This document shows, piece by piece, positions 22,841 through 34,306 of a stretch of 64,000 nt of DNA. The translations under genes and the position numbers were made by a program. Each line of letters opens with the position of its first letter. Position 1 is the stretch's first letter. Origin of the DNA: Protea cynaroides. Its lineage: Eukaryota; Streptophyta; Magnoliopsida; Proteales; Proteaceae. Under the pieces are notes generated by a model. It made no database searches. It was not told where the DNA came from and saw only the letters and a program-made list of their open reading frames with translations. The stretch spans positions 82,280,149 to 82,344,148 of the forward strand of contig CM053266.1 in NCBI GenBank assembly GCA_028583415.1. The letters are read 5' to 3'.

Positions 22841-25800
22841 AAAAATTTCATCCTCAAAATTTGTACATACCTTCCGAGTTGAAAAGATGAGGGTATTGCT
22901 TTCGCATTGCATTCTCTTCTTCCCATGTGATTTCTTCTATATCTCGACTTTTCCAGGTGACTTTAACATAGTATATGTTGTGGCTACGTAGACGTTGAAA
23001 CTTTCGACCGGTGATTTCAGTTGGTGCTACTTCGAACGTCAAATCATCAGTTAGATCTGGTAGATCTGCTGTCAAAATGTGCGTTGGATCTCTGACGTAC
23101 TTCTTTAATAAGGAGATATGAAATACATCATGCACACTTGACATAGATGGTGGTAGTGCTAACTGATAAGCCACTTTTCCACGTTTGGCTAGAATCTCAT
23201 ATGGCCCAACATATCTCGGACTTAGCTTTCCTTTCTGTCTGAACCGTTTTAACCGTGCATCGGTGACACTTTCAAGAATACCTTATCACCGACAAGAAAT
23301 TCAAGGTCTCGGCGTCGAGTATCTGCATATTGTTTATGACGATTTTGAGCCATTCTTCTTCTTTCTTTGATAATGTCGACCACTCGACAAGTTTCTTCAA
23401 CAAATTCTGGTCCAACAATGCTATGTTCTCCAACTTCATTCCAAAATAGAGGAGTTCGACATTTCCTACCATACAGTACTTTAGAGGGTGACATCTGTAT
23501 AGTAGCTTGATAGCTGTTGTTATAGGCGAACTCGATCAATGGTAGTTTCTCATCCCATGATCCTTTAAAATCTATTACACAGGCTCGAAACATGTCTTCA
23601 AAAATCTGTATGGTACGCTCTGACTGTCCGTCCATCTGAGGATGGAATGCTGTACTAAACTTCAACGTTGTACACATAGCCTTCTGCAATCCTTCCCAAA
23701 ACTTTGAAGTAAATCATGGGTCTCTGTCGGACACAATGCTTTCAGGTACACCGTGTAGTCTGACAATATTATCCACATACAACTTGGCTAACCTTTCTAG
23801 TGTATATTGAGGTCGTATTGCTATAAAGCGAGCTGTCTTAGTCAGACGATCTACAATCACCCAGATCGCATCAACCACTCGAGGAGTCAATGGTAACCCG
23901 GTGACAAAGTCCATAGTGATGCAGTCCCATTTCCATGTTGGTTCTGGCAGCGGTTGCAACAGTTCGGTAGGTCTTTGTCGTTCAGCCTTCACCCTTTGAC
24001 AGTTCAGGCATTGAGACACGAATTTAGCTACATCAGCTTTCATTCCTCTCCACCAATATAATTTCTTCAATTCATGATACATCTTTGTACTTCCAGGATG
24101 TACCGAATAGGCAGTGGTATGAGCTTCCTTCATTAGTCTGTGTCTAACGTCCGAGTTTTCTGTTTCAGGAACACATATTCGTCCCTTGTACTTTAGTACC
24201 TTTTCTTCGCCCAAGGTGAACTCAGGAATAGTCCTACCTTTTTCGTTGTCTTCTTGTACCGTTCTCAGATAAGGGTCAGATTTAATGGCAGCTTTCACTT
24301 CATCAATTATATCAGGTACAATCTTCAATGTTGCAAACATATTTGAAAACTGATGAATAAACCCTTGGTTGGTCGATCCACCCGGTGCATCTATCACGAA
24401 CTGCTCATTACCATCATTGAATACTCTTCCTGTAGTACACATTGCTGCAATCGTGTTAACTTCTCCTCGAGATTTTATCATTGCTTTCCTGCTTAGCGCA
24501 TCAGCCACTACATTAGCCTTTCCTGGATGATACTGGATATCACAATCATAATCCTTTAATAATTACAGCCATCTTCTTTGTCGCATGTTCAACTCCTTCT
24601 GATTAAATAGATAAGTAAGACTCTTATGATCTGATTTAATCTGAAATTTCTCTCCATACAAATAATGTCTCCATATCTTGACAGCATGTACCACTGCCGT
24701 TAATTCCAGTCATGAGTGGGGTAGTTCTTCTCATGTGTCTTCAGTTGTCTTGAAGCATATGCAACTACTAGTTCTCCTTGCATAAGTACACATCCTGAAC
24801 CCAATCCAGATGCATCAGTGTATAAAACAAATGGTTGTCCTGGAATAAGAATAGTCAAGATGGGAGCAGATATCAATCTTGCCTTCAATGTTTGGAAACT
24901 GTTCTCACATTTGTCAGTCCAAATAAACTTCTCTCCTTTCTTAGTCAAACTGGTAAGCGGTACGGTGATCCTGGAGTAGTCTTCCACGAATCGTCGGTAA
25001 TAAGCTAGACCTAGAAAACTTCTAATTTCTGCAACACTCTTCGGTGCTTCCAACTTCACAATGGCTTCAATCTTACTAGGGTCTACTTTAATTCCTTCAG
25101 CGGATACAACATGGCCTAAGAAAGCGACTTCATTTAGCCAAAACTCACACTTTGTAAATTTAGCGTAGAGCTTCTCTTTCTGTAATCGCTGCAGAGCGGT
25201 GCTTAGATTCATAATATGAGTTTCCTTGTCTTTGGAGTAGACCAATATATCATTAATGAATACAATGACCGACGTATCCAACATATCATGGAATACCCGA
25301 TTCATAAGTTCCATAAAAGTTGCTAGTGCGCTCGTCAATCCAAAAGACATGACCAAAAATTCATAATGTCTATATCTGGTCCTGAATGCTGCCTTTGGAA
25401 TATCACCGTCCTTAATCTTCAACTGATGGTATCTTGACCAAAGATCGATCTTGGAGAACACCTTGTCACCTTGCAACTGATCAAACAAGTCATTGATCCA
25501 AGGTAATGGGTACCGATTCTTGATTGTCAGCTTATTCAGTTCTCGATAGTCTATACACAGTCAAACAGTACCGTCCTTCTTCTTTACGAATAATACTGGC
25601 GCTCCCCATGGTGATATGCTTGGTCTGATGTAATCCTTGTCTAACAATTCTTGTAACTGCACCTTCAATTCCTTCAGTTCAGTAGGAGCCATTCGATAGG
25701 GTGCTTTAGATACTGGTGTGGCTCCTGGTATTAAATTTATAACAAACTCTGTAGCTCGGTCAGGTGGTAGTCTTGGTAATTCTTCAGGAAATACATCTGG

Positions 25801-26345
25801 GAAGTCACGCACAATATCAATATCCTCCATTCGTGGGGCTTCCTTGGTGAGGTCGACCATTGAGACCAGATACCCAACTCCTCCTTTCTCAAGGCATTTT
25901 CTAGCCTTCAATGCAGAGAGGATGAGTTTCCGTTTACGGGATAGTTTGGTTCCCGCAAAACTAAACTCTGTTCCTTCCTTGTCTTTAAATGTCAGCTTCT
26001 TTTTTGTACATAATAGGTTTGCAGAATGTCGAGCTAACCAGTCCATTCCCAAGATGACGTCAAAGTCTGCCATCTCAAGTTGGATCAAGGTTGCATCCAA
26101 AGTTTTCTCGTCAATAAGAACTGGACATGGTCCATAACCCTTTTCTAATTCCACTTCTAGTCCCATTGGCGATCGTACAAGCATATTATAGTCTAAAGAT
26201 TTGAGGGGTAGATTTAGCTTCTTTCCAAACGATATAGATATAAAAGAATGAGTAGCTCCAGAATCAAAGAGTACTCTGGCGGGTATGCCATTAATAGGTA
26301 CGATACCTATGATTTGTTTTAATTTAGTCTACATGCTCACACAAT
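22841..26345 (-). pseudogene. pol: Element B pol: protease, RT, RNase H, integrase, chromodomain-like tail
   Basis: Protease lies at about 26000-26330 with the active-site triplet in LFDSGATHSFIS, apparently intact. RT is at 24900-25700 with the catalytic box FINDILVY; the Asn codon is 25252-25254, the same change as in A. RNase H has LYTDASGLGSG. Integrase (23250-24400) shows the HHCC finger (HPGSTKMYHELKKLYWW, CLNC), WDCITMDFVTGLP, VSDRDP and HPQMDGQSERT. The tail at 22854-23000 has YYVKVTWKSRDIEEITWE. Breaks include CGA to TGA in DPRF near 23713 and frameshifts near 23245 and 24700. The polyprotein would copy and integrate the element. Confidence 0.94.
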
Positions 26346-26365
26346 GTAATCACAAAGTGAAAGGT

Positions 26366-27652
26366 TCAGGTCATACCTTTGACCACATCAGGTGATGCGG
26401 CAACATCTTCAGATGTAACTGCATAAACCTTTCCTTGCTGTAGCTGCTTCCTGGGCTTAGGACACTCCCTTGAAATATGTCCCACTTGATTGCAGTTAAA
26501 ACACCTTAATTCTTCACCATTTTGCTTCGGTTGCGATGGGGCTGCTGAGGTAGTCTTGGCTACAGCATTAAAGCCTTGAGTACGGAAGGGTTTGAATGTC
26601 CTTGTATTCCCTCCGTTATATGAAGTTCCAGTTGGCCTTTTAATACCACTGTTTTGAGCAAAATAGCTCTCTTTTTGGCTCACTCTATTACTCGAGCAAT
26701 TTGTACCGCTTCATTGTAAATTTTCTTTTCCAAGCCCAAAACATGCTCACGGATGTTTCCCCTAAGTCCCATGACGAACCTTCGGGTCTTTGTATTTTCC
26801 TCTTGCATATTGACTGGTGCAAAGAAGAACAACTCCTCATAACGCTGTTGATATGCGTCAACAGTCATCTGTCCCTGATATAAACTCAGGAACTCTCTCT
26901 CCATAGAATCTCTGAAACTTCTAGGAAAGTACTTCTCAAAGAATGCCTCCTTATATATACCCCAAGTCAATTAGGTGTGCTGGGTTAACAAGTATGTCCT
27001 GGTAGACTTCCACCAATGGTGTGCATCGCCCTTTAGCATAAATGTGGCGCACAACACTTTCTCTTCTTCATTCACTGTCATCATCATAAAGTTTCTTTCC
27101 ATTTCATCAACCCAGTGTGCTAGCCATAAAGGATCTGCTAGCTTGCCATTAAATTCTTTGGGCTTCATCTTTAGGAAACGCTCGACCAGTCTAGAGTGGT
27201 CCAGCTGATACGGAGCATAGGCCTCATTCATAGGTGGTTGGTACTGATATCCACCCTGAGCTACTTCAGGGTTCTGTACTTGAGCCTGCATGCCTGGTGT
27301 TTGAGGTGCATGGGGTACCGTGTTACTTCCCCCTGGTACTGTGCTTGCCTGTCCTGTTGGCATTGGTGTTGTATGTGCAGCTGGAAAAGTCATGCCTATG
27401 GCAGCTTGCATATTAGATTGCACCTGTTGTATTTGCTACAACTGTTGTGCCAAGTTCATTACCGCCGTAGCCAAATCTGTAGGTGGGACTGGCAAGTTAA
27501 TCGGATTTGTCTGGCCATGTCTGGCCATTAGCCACTGGCCGTGCCGTATTCAGATTCTCTCATGCTTCCTGATTTACGTGGTTGTCTTCCTCCATAGGTG
27601 GTGGTGGTGGAATTGGGTCACGTTCTCGTCTGTTCCCTCTTCGCCCAGCCAT
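26366..27652 (-). pseudogene. gag: Element B gag
   Basis: The start at 27652 gives MAGRR followed by the PIPPPPPMEED stretch shared with the A and D starts. The capsid-like core includes FLKMKPKEFNG, WVDEMERNFMMM and ATFMLKGDAHHWWKS. The C-terminal zinc knuckle CFNCNQVGHISREC (CX2CX4HX4C) is intact at about 26460-26505. The frame is broken by several stops, including near 26970, 26683 and 27435. Gag forms the particle and binds RNA. The frame ends GMT and TGA at 26366-26368. Confidence 0.92.
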
Positions 27653-28264
27653 TTCCTGTTCTGGTGGTAGTAGTGTCTGAAAACAATCATAGCACATGTG
27701 AGGCCATCAATATAAATTATTCTCTTAAGTCCAAATCCAACTAATCAATACAAATTTCAAAATTTTCAGATCATTCTGGCAAAAATACTGTATTTTCCAT
27801 CGTAGGGTCGATGATATGGTCCGTCCTTATGCGACCCCAGGGTATGCGACCCTAAGAATTACTGTCAGCTTACCGAGAGCCTAGGGTCGATGTAGGGTCG
27901 GTATACATCCGACCCTAGGTCCGATCCCTAGTTCTCTGTCAGATCATTGAGAGGCTAGGGTCGATGACAGGGTCGATCGTAGGGTCGCATGTCTTGGTCG
28001 AATTGTGTGACCCTATGGTCTAGAATCAGGTTTTTAATCCTGATTTTGGGATTCATTTCCCATTCTTTCTCCTTCCTTCCAACTCAACTCGGTTTCCTGA
28101 GTTGCTACAATAGCGACCCCTGGTGTTTGGTGATCTTCTCTTCCATTTGTGACTTTCGCTCCATCTCTTCAGGTATACTCTCTACTATTTCGTATTTTGA
28201 AGCTTTCAAAACTAGGTTTTTCCCCATTTATGTCGTTTACTTCAAATTAAAAATTTTCTAACAT
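27653..28264 (-). other. Element B leader next to gag, with GGGTCG stem-loop array
   Basis: This is the untranslated segment between gag and the antisense ORF. At 27795-28020 it holds an array of GGGTCG and CGACCC words in opposite orientation. The clearest hairpin is TAGGGTCGG / CCGACCCTA at 27893-27917 with a 7-base loop. The repeat unit includes ACCGAGAGCCTAGGGTCGATG. The leader is cut at 28264 where element C begins. Confidence 0.85.
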
Positions 28265-28524
28265 GTATGAAATTAACCCAAAAACAGTCAATTATGAGCG
28301 TGTGGTCGCATACCTAAATAGGTGTGACCGACCACACCTCAAAATAATGCAACCACATGAATTTTGGTTGTGTGGTTGCATATTTCAGAAGGTGTGGTCG
28401 ACGGATTCTGTGACACCACCTCTGACCACACGAACCCAGTCGGAAACCAAAATTAGAAAACCTTCCTAATCCGAAGGGGGTTCTTTCCTAAACTCATTAG
28501 GGCATATTATGGAGGGTTTTCCTC

Positions 28525-28532
28525 TATAAATA
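28525..28532 (+). promoter_or_regulatory. LTR TATA box, element C 5' LTR
   Basis: TATAAATA within TTCCTCTATAAATAGGAC. A GA-rich leader (28575-28640) follows. It is the likely core promoter of C. Confidence 0.75.
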
Positions 28533-29863
28533 GGACATCCTTAGCCTCTTTCACTCTTTTAGAACTTAAACTGAAAGTGAGAGAGAGCGAAGAGAAGGAA
28601 GAGAAGGAAAATTGAAGAGGAAGACTAAGGAGGAGGAAAATTCAGAGAAAACTCTGAATCTTCAGCAAGCTTAAAGTATGAACATATTTCCCATGTTAAA
28701 TTGAGAGCCTAGAATAGTTCATGAAAGAGATAGGATTTAGGTGAAACCCAAATCATCAATCCATGGATAAATTCCAAAAAAATCTATGGGAGGAAATTAT
28801 ATGGACAAGGGATTCTATATAAAATACTAGTTCTAAGCCATAGAACAATCATAGGAAGGACCATAATGATAAGCCAAGGAATCTGAGCATGAAAGAATTG
28901 GAGTTGAGAGTGAAAGGTCGACCATCACACACACATGTCCAACCACATGCCCTCGGGAAGTTTCCAGGGAGGGTGTGGTCACAGGATATGCGACCACACC
29001 CTGTGACCACATACCCTGTAGTCACAGAAACTGAGACCACAGGTGCTGCCACACCTGCGACCCCTCAGTTTATGTTAGTCTAAATTCATGGGAATTAATT
29101 CTAATTTAAAATCTATAAATTTGTTAGGTTTTCAAGTGGTCTAAGAGTGAATTACAAAGCTTGAACGAGGATCTATTATCGACCAAAGGTGAGGGAACAA
29201 GACCTAAATTAATTGGCTAATAATAAACTATTTTTATTTATTGAGTCCAATACCATGAATGATTCTATGCTTGTATGATTGTAATGTGCATTTCACATGT
29301 CATCCAATATTTCTGTTATTACTGCTCATGCATATTTAATTCCATTTATTTATAAAATGATGTGATGATGATGCTAAAAATAGGCATGTGAATGTATGTG
29401 TGTGGTTAGTATACTTGATGCGAGTGGGGCATCAGGGGGAGGACGTGACACTGTGGTTCATCCTGGTCACCAGACGCTAGCTCCATCTCTACTCATGTCT
29501 TGTCTACTGACATCGTCGTATCGCCATTACCTTAGCAAAACTATTACGTCATAGGGCATCAGGGCAGGTGGTCTCGGACCGTGTAGTCTCTGACTTTGTC
29601 GGGGGGCCTTAGCTCTATCTCTATGGACATATTGAGGGATGCTGGGGTGAGGCCTTTGATACACTGTTTGACATTAGGACTGGTTAGTTGTGAGCCCAGT
29701 TTGCAAGCCCTTGCCAATAAGGGCTTACGTGTTGGTATGGGTAGGGCATCATGGGAAGTGTCATGCGGTGTTTGATCCGGGAATTTTAGCTCTATCTCTA
29801 TTCCATGATGGGTGCATGTGGGACGACAGTGGTGTTTGATCCATTAGGTGGCTTCACACACTC

Positions 29864-30160
29864 GTGTATAGAGGTGTGGCGGCCACCAATCCTTTTTATT
29901 GCACATTGCAAACTTATGAATCAGATCAAAGATATGAATTGAATGCATGCATATGTTTGTTGCATTGTTTTGTTTGCTCACTGAGCCATGATGTATGCTC
30001 ACCCTTTCAACGTCAAATATTTTTAGTTGATGATATAGGTCCTACAGTAGAAGATTATATGAATGCTCCGATGTATGGACATGTTGCAACAATGGATGCA
30101 GAAGCTATGATGGAGTCCCATGATTCGTCGTGCGAGTGCAACTCATGTGTCTTTGATTAG
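29864..30160 (+). CDS. LTR-embedded ORF, element C copy (98 codons)
   Basis: An open frame from MYRGVAATNPFYC to ESHDSSCECNSCVFD plus TAG. Compared with D, the thirteen-codon C-terminal motif has six base differences, all third-position and silent, and several further silent third-position changes occur in VEDYMNA and YG just upstream. That pattern suggests selection on protein. The C-terminal C-x-C-x-x-C could bind metal, though this is only a guess. No known domain; the start codon is not established because A and B frames extend farther upstream. Confidence 0.5.
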   Translation: MYRGVAATNPFYCTLQTYESDQRYELNACICLLHCFVCSLSHDVCSPFQRQIFLVDDIGPTVEDYMNAPMYGHVATMDAEAMMESHDSSCECNSCVFD

Positions 30161-30439
30161 ATTATTTGTTGGATTTTTTAGAAGATGTAATTGATTAATT
30201 TATTTTATTTTATGTCTTAGTCTTTTGGAGATAATTGGATACTTTATTTATGTTATCACTGTTAGATACTCAGTTCATTAATATTAAAGACTTCCACTAT
30301 TGTTTATTTACTCTGATTATGGTTGTGGACGTATATGGTTTAAGCAAAGGGACATGGCCTGTTCGAGATCCTGGTTGAACCGTTGGATCATAGACGGTTC
30401 ATCATACCATTCTAGTTGGTTTAGAATTGGGGTGTGACA

Positions 30440-30453
30440 ACTTCGTATCAGAG
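30440..30453 (+). promoter_or_regulatory. Primer-binding site, element C
   Basis: ACTTCGTATCAGAGCT directly follows the LTR. It matches the initiator Met-tRNA type (TGGTATCAGAGC) with one change. Confidence 0.85.
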
Positions 30454-30635
30454 CTCTTGGGCCCTGCCTATTAAATCGGTATACTCCCACAAAAGTTCGT
30501 GAACTGAGTTAGGATAAAATTTAAAAACTTTAATAAGAACTCACCATAAGCACCTGTGTTGTATGAGACAAAAATTAAGAAAGAGAATAATGTACTATTA
30601 AGATGAGAAATAAGTTTCGTATACACATCAATAAA

Positions 30636-30640
<5 letters not shown>

Positions 30641-30677
<37 letters not shown>
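30641..30677. repeat. (TA)n microsatellite in element C leader
   Basis: An alternating TA run of about 37 bp, found only in the C copy of the leader. It produces IYIYIY frames that are not genes. Confidence 0.95.
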
Positions 30678-30679
<2 letters not shown>

Positions 30680-30744
30680 GAATCAGAATACGGTCCATAA
30701 TCCAGACAGTTACTCTGTAGTACAAGAAAAAAGAAAAATATGCA

Positions 30745-31967
30745 TCATGGAGCTAGAGGTGCTGGAGGAGGAGGTGCCTCACGATCTCGATCATAATCCT
30801 CAGCATATACCCTCGTAAGCCAGGCTACCTGAGTCTGGGTCATCTGGAGACTAGCTGCCAGATCCACCACCCGCTGATCAGTCTCACGCTGGGCCTCCCA
30901 AATCTCACGCAGCAGCCCCATCACGTCATCTGGTGGTGAGTGCGAAGGACCAGCTGAGTGGGAAGGAACCTGAGAAGGGCCAACTCCAGTAGAACGCTGT
31001 GGTGATGGTGGAGGTATGACGTCCACATCCATGTACATACGATCATCATCCTCAGCATCACCCCCATCGACTCCTACTGCTGCTGCTGCTGCCGCCTCAG
31101 CGTCTGCTCTCTTGACCCGAGTATGGGGACGCACCATAGCGTTCCTCTCCTCGTCACTGACCTGTGCATCACGCATCCCCATCTTGCAGATGACCTCCTA
31201 GTCAAGGTCAGACGAGAAGGTGTCCTCATGGATCCTCTCATCAACCAAGTCGACATGCAGGCGAGTGAGTAGAGTAGTGATCAAACGCCCGTAGGGCAGG
31301 TTGCCCATTTGACCAGGCATCGCAGCACGGATCATCGTCCTGATGATAATGTATGGAAGGCAGACGGGCTGCCTAGTGCAGATGCAGTACAAGAGATACT
31401 GGGTCAACTGGGAAATCTTCTCATAGTGGCGACTCTGAGGAATCAGGTTGTGCTGAATAATCTTGCAGTACACCCGAGGTTCGGCCATAGGTTGACTGCC
31501 TTCATCTCCCAGCGATCATCCCTAAGAAGCTAGCGGTAAATCTCTGCACGCATCATCAAAGATAGGAACTGGGGTTCCTTGGGTGCATAGTATACTAAGG
31601 GGCCATCATTTGATATGCCCAGGAGGTCAGCCAACTCCTGGTAGTTAAAGGAGATCTCCACCCCTTTAACATAACTAGTGATCCTGAGCTCCCTACCCCT
31701 GTCTGTATCATTTGTATCACCCACTACCTGGAGATTGCAATAAAACTGCTTCACCAGTGCAGGACAGGTTCAACCCTCATATAATATCACGGGGAGCCAA
31801 CCCATATCACCAAAGGCACCCTCCACATTAAACAAGGCTAAATTAGCCAGGTTTACACAACGACCCCCTTCCACCTTTTTACGCTCATAACGAGCATACT
31901 GAGTCTTTGATTCATTGGACTGGAAGCGAAGAGGATCATGAACTCTGGGAACTTTGGTGCGAGCCAT
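30745..31967 (-). pseudogene. Antisense leader ORF of element C (putative plant transposon protein-like)
   Basis: Opposite to gag-pol, it starts MARTKVPRVHDPLRFQSNES at 31967. Domain order: N-terminal basic part; GDMGWLPV; FYCNLQVVGD; TSYVKGVEISFNYQELADLL; CKIIQHNLIPQS; YLLYCICTRQPVCLPYIIIR; TTLLTRLHVDLVDERI; then an Ala-rich acidic linker, a Pro/Ser-rich stretch and a probable coiled coil (LLREIWEAQRETDQRVVDLA) ending in a proline-rich tail. The FYCNL, VKG and LIPQS pattern resembles the plant 'putative plant transposon protein' domain. The frame is interrupted by stops near 31767 and 31199 and by frameshifts. The start faces the GGTCG array and gag; function is unknown. Confidence 0.8.
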
Positions 31968-32566
31968 GTTATCTGCAAAGTCACAGACAAATAAACAAGA
32001 TATGAGTTATAGAGCAAAACTCAAAATTTTGGCATTATAACAGCATGATTTGGCCAAAAGCCTCACTTTTCACCCAAACAGTTGGGCAGGAGGACTTACA
32101 TATGTTCCAAACCATCCTGCAAGGCTCATACAGTTGGAAATTTTAACTAGGAAAATCGAATTTGAAGAAATTTTAACAATTTGGAAAAATCTCAAAAATT
32201 AGGTCAAAAATAGAAAATTTCAAGTTTATCAAAAACTAACCGATGAAACTCAAATTTTCTTCAGGGCTTTCATCCATTGGGTGCTCAATAGCAAAAGGCC
32301 CCAATAAAAATCAAATTTTTACGGTTAGAAAAATTTTAATTTGAAGAAAATGCTATAAATGGAGAAAAACCTAGTTTTAAAAGCTTAAAACTGAGGACCA
32401 GTAGAGAACATACTTGAAGGAACGGAGCAGAGGTCATAAATGAAAGAAAGAATCACCAAATATGAGTGGTCGACACTGTAGCAACTCAGTGGAAGCGAGT
32501 TGAGTTGAAAGCAAAAGAGAAAGTGGAAAATGACTCCAAGAATCAGGTTTAAAAACCTGATTTGGG

Positions 32567-32870
32567 GTCGTGTGGTCGCAAAATTCGACTAAATATGCGA
32601 CCACACGATTGACCCCACGATCGACCACAGGCTCTCAGTAAGCTGATAGACTTCATGTGGTTGGAACCTGTGGTCGCACATATTGCGACCACCCGATCGA
32701 CCACAAGCTCTCGGTGAGCTGACAAACTTCGTGTGGTCGGACCCTGTGGTCACACAAATTGCGACCACACGACCGATCACAGGCTCTCGGTGAGCTGACA
32801 GGGTTTTGTGAGGTTGCATACCCTGTGGTCGAACATATTGCGACCCCGCCATCGACCACACGATGGAAAA
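32567..32870 (+). repeat. GGTCG stem-loop array in element C leader
   Basis: About four imperfect units of roughly 75 bp. Each pairs TGTGGTCG-type words with CGACCACA-type words, separated by GCTCTCGGTGAGCTGACA. The clearest hairpin is GTGGTCGCA (32670-32678) with TGCGACCAC (32684-32692), loop of five. It lies between the antisense ORF start and the gag start, in the same place as the GGGTCG arrays of A, B and D. Confidence 0.9.
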
Positions 32871-33006
32871 TACAGTATTTTGACTATATGACTTGGAAAA
32901 TTGGAATTTACATTGATTAATTGGATTTTGACATGGGAATGACGTATATTATGATTGCCTCACATGTTCTTTGATTTTTCAGATACTACCACCACCAGAA
33001 TAGGAA

Positions 33007-34281
33007 ATGGCTGGGCGAAGAGTTACCAGGCATGGACGTAACCCAATTCCTCCACCACCACCTGTGGAGGAAGATAGCCATGAAAATCCTGAAGGATAAG
33101 AGGATAAAAATGTGGCACCACCAGGAGCTAATGGCCAGGCTAATCCTACAAACTTGCCAGCCCCATCTACAGATTTGGCTACAGTAGTAATGAACCTAGC
33201 ACAACAGCAGCGGCAAATACAAATGGTGCAAGCCAATATGCAAGCTGCTATGGGAATGGCTTTTCCAGCTGTACATACTATACCTATACCAGCCAGAGAA
33301 GCTAGCACTGTACCAGGGGGTAGCAACACGGTACCTCAAGCACCTCAAATGCCAATTGTACAAGTTCCAGTACAAAACCCTGAGGTAGCCCAAGGCAATT
33401 ACCAGTATCAACCACCTATGTATGGGGCCTATGCTCAATATCAGTTGGACCATTCTCGACTGATCGAGCGCTTCCCAAAAATGAAGCCTAAGGAATATAA
33501 CGGCAAGCCAGCGGATCCTTTGTGGCCAACTCATTGGATCGACGAGATGGAAAGGAATTTTATGATGATGACTGTTAATGAGGAGGAAAAAGTACTGTGT
33601 GCAACATTTATGCTGAAGAGCGATGCACACCACTGGTGGAAGTCTACTCGGACTTATCTATTAACAAAGCACGCCCAATTAACCTGGGCTATCTATAAAA
33701 AGGCATTCTTTGAGAAATTTTCCCAGAAGTTTCAGAGATGCTATGGAAAGAGAGTTCCTAAGTTTGTATCAGGGATAGATGACTGTGGATGCATATCAAT
33801 AGTGTTATGAAGAGCTGTTTTTCTTTGCTCATCTAGCATCTAGGAGGAAAATACTAAAACCCGAAGGTTCATCATGGGACTTAGGGGAAGCATTCGAGAG
33901 CATGTTTTGGGGTAAGAAAAGAATGTTTATAATGAAGCCGTACAGATTGCTCGAGTACTAGAATCGAGCCAGAGGGAGAGCTACTTTGCTCAGAATAGAG
34001 GTATCAAAAGGCCTAATGGGAATTCATATAACGGAGGGAACACAAAGACCTTTAAACCCTTCCGTACTCAAGGATTTAATGCTACAGTCAAGACTACTCC
34101 AACCGTCCAATCTCAACAGAAGCAAATTAGTGAAGGAGTAAAATGCTATAACTGTAATCAAATGGGACATTATTCAAGGGAGTGTCCTAAGCCCAGGAAG
34201 CAGCTACAGAACAGAAAGGTTTATGCAGTTACATCTGAGGATGCTGCCGCATCACCTGATGTGGTCATAGGTATGACCTGA
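33007..34281 (+). pseudogene. gag: Element C gag
   Basis: The start at 33007 gives MAGRRVTRHGRN followed by PIPPPPPVEED. A TAA in codon 31 interrupts it, then it is open from 33112. Core motifs: FPKMKPKEYNGKPADPLW, WIDEMERNFMMM and CATFMLKSDAHHWWKS. A frameshift near 33730 and further stops follow. The zinc knuckle CYNCNQMGHYSREC is intact at about 34144-34185, and the frame ends GMT plus TGA. Expected role: structural particle protein with RNA binding. Confidence 0.92.
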
Positions 34282-34306
34282 ACCTTTCATTTTGTTACCT
34301 TGTATG

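Larger units (their letters stand above)
28265..30439 (+). repeat. 5' LTR of element C (5'-truncated)
   Basis: Homology to the 3' LTR of C starts at GTATGAAAT, so the first ~102 bp (TGTATGACCC onward) are absent. It ends GGGGTGTGACA at 30439. It is rich in TGTGGTCG and CGACCACA words at 28300-28440 and 28915-29075. Confidence 0.92.

Noticed and set aside
25718..26137. Plus-strand open frame opposite element B protease (similar shadows at 34561-34947 and 45319-45612)
   Set aside because: Antisense shadow of a conserved coding region; its recurrence follows from pol conservation on the other strand.
30603..30818. Plus-strand frame near the start of the C leader that might be a leader peptide
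   Set aside because: It runs through the TA microsatellite and is not shared with B or D.
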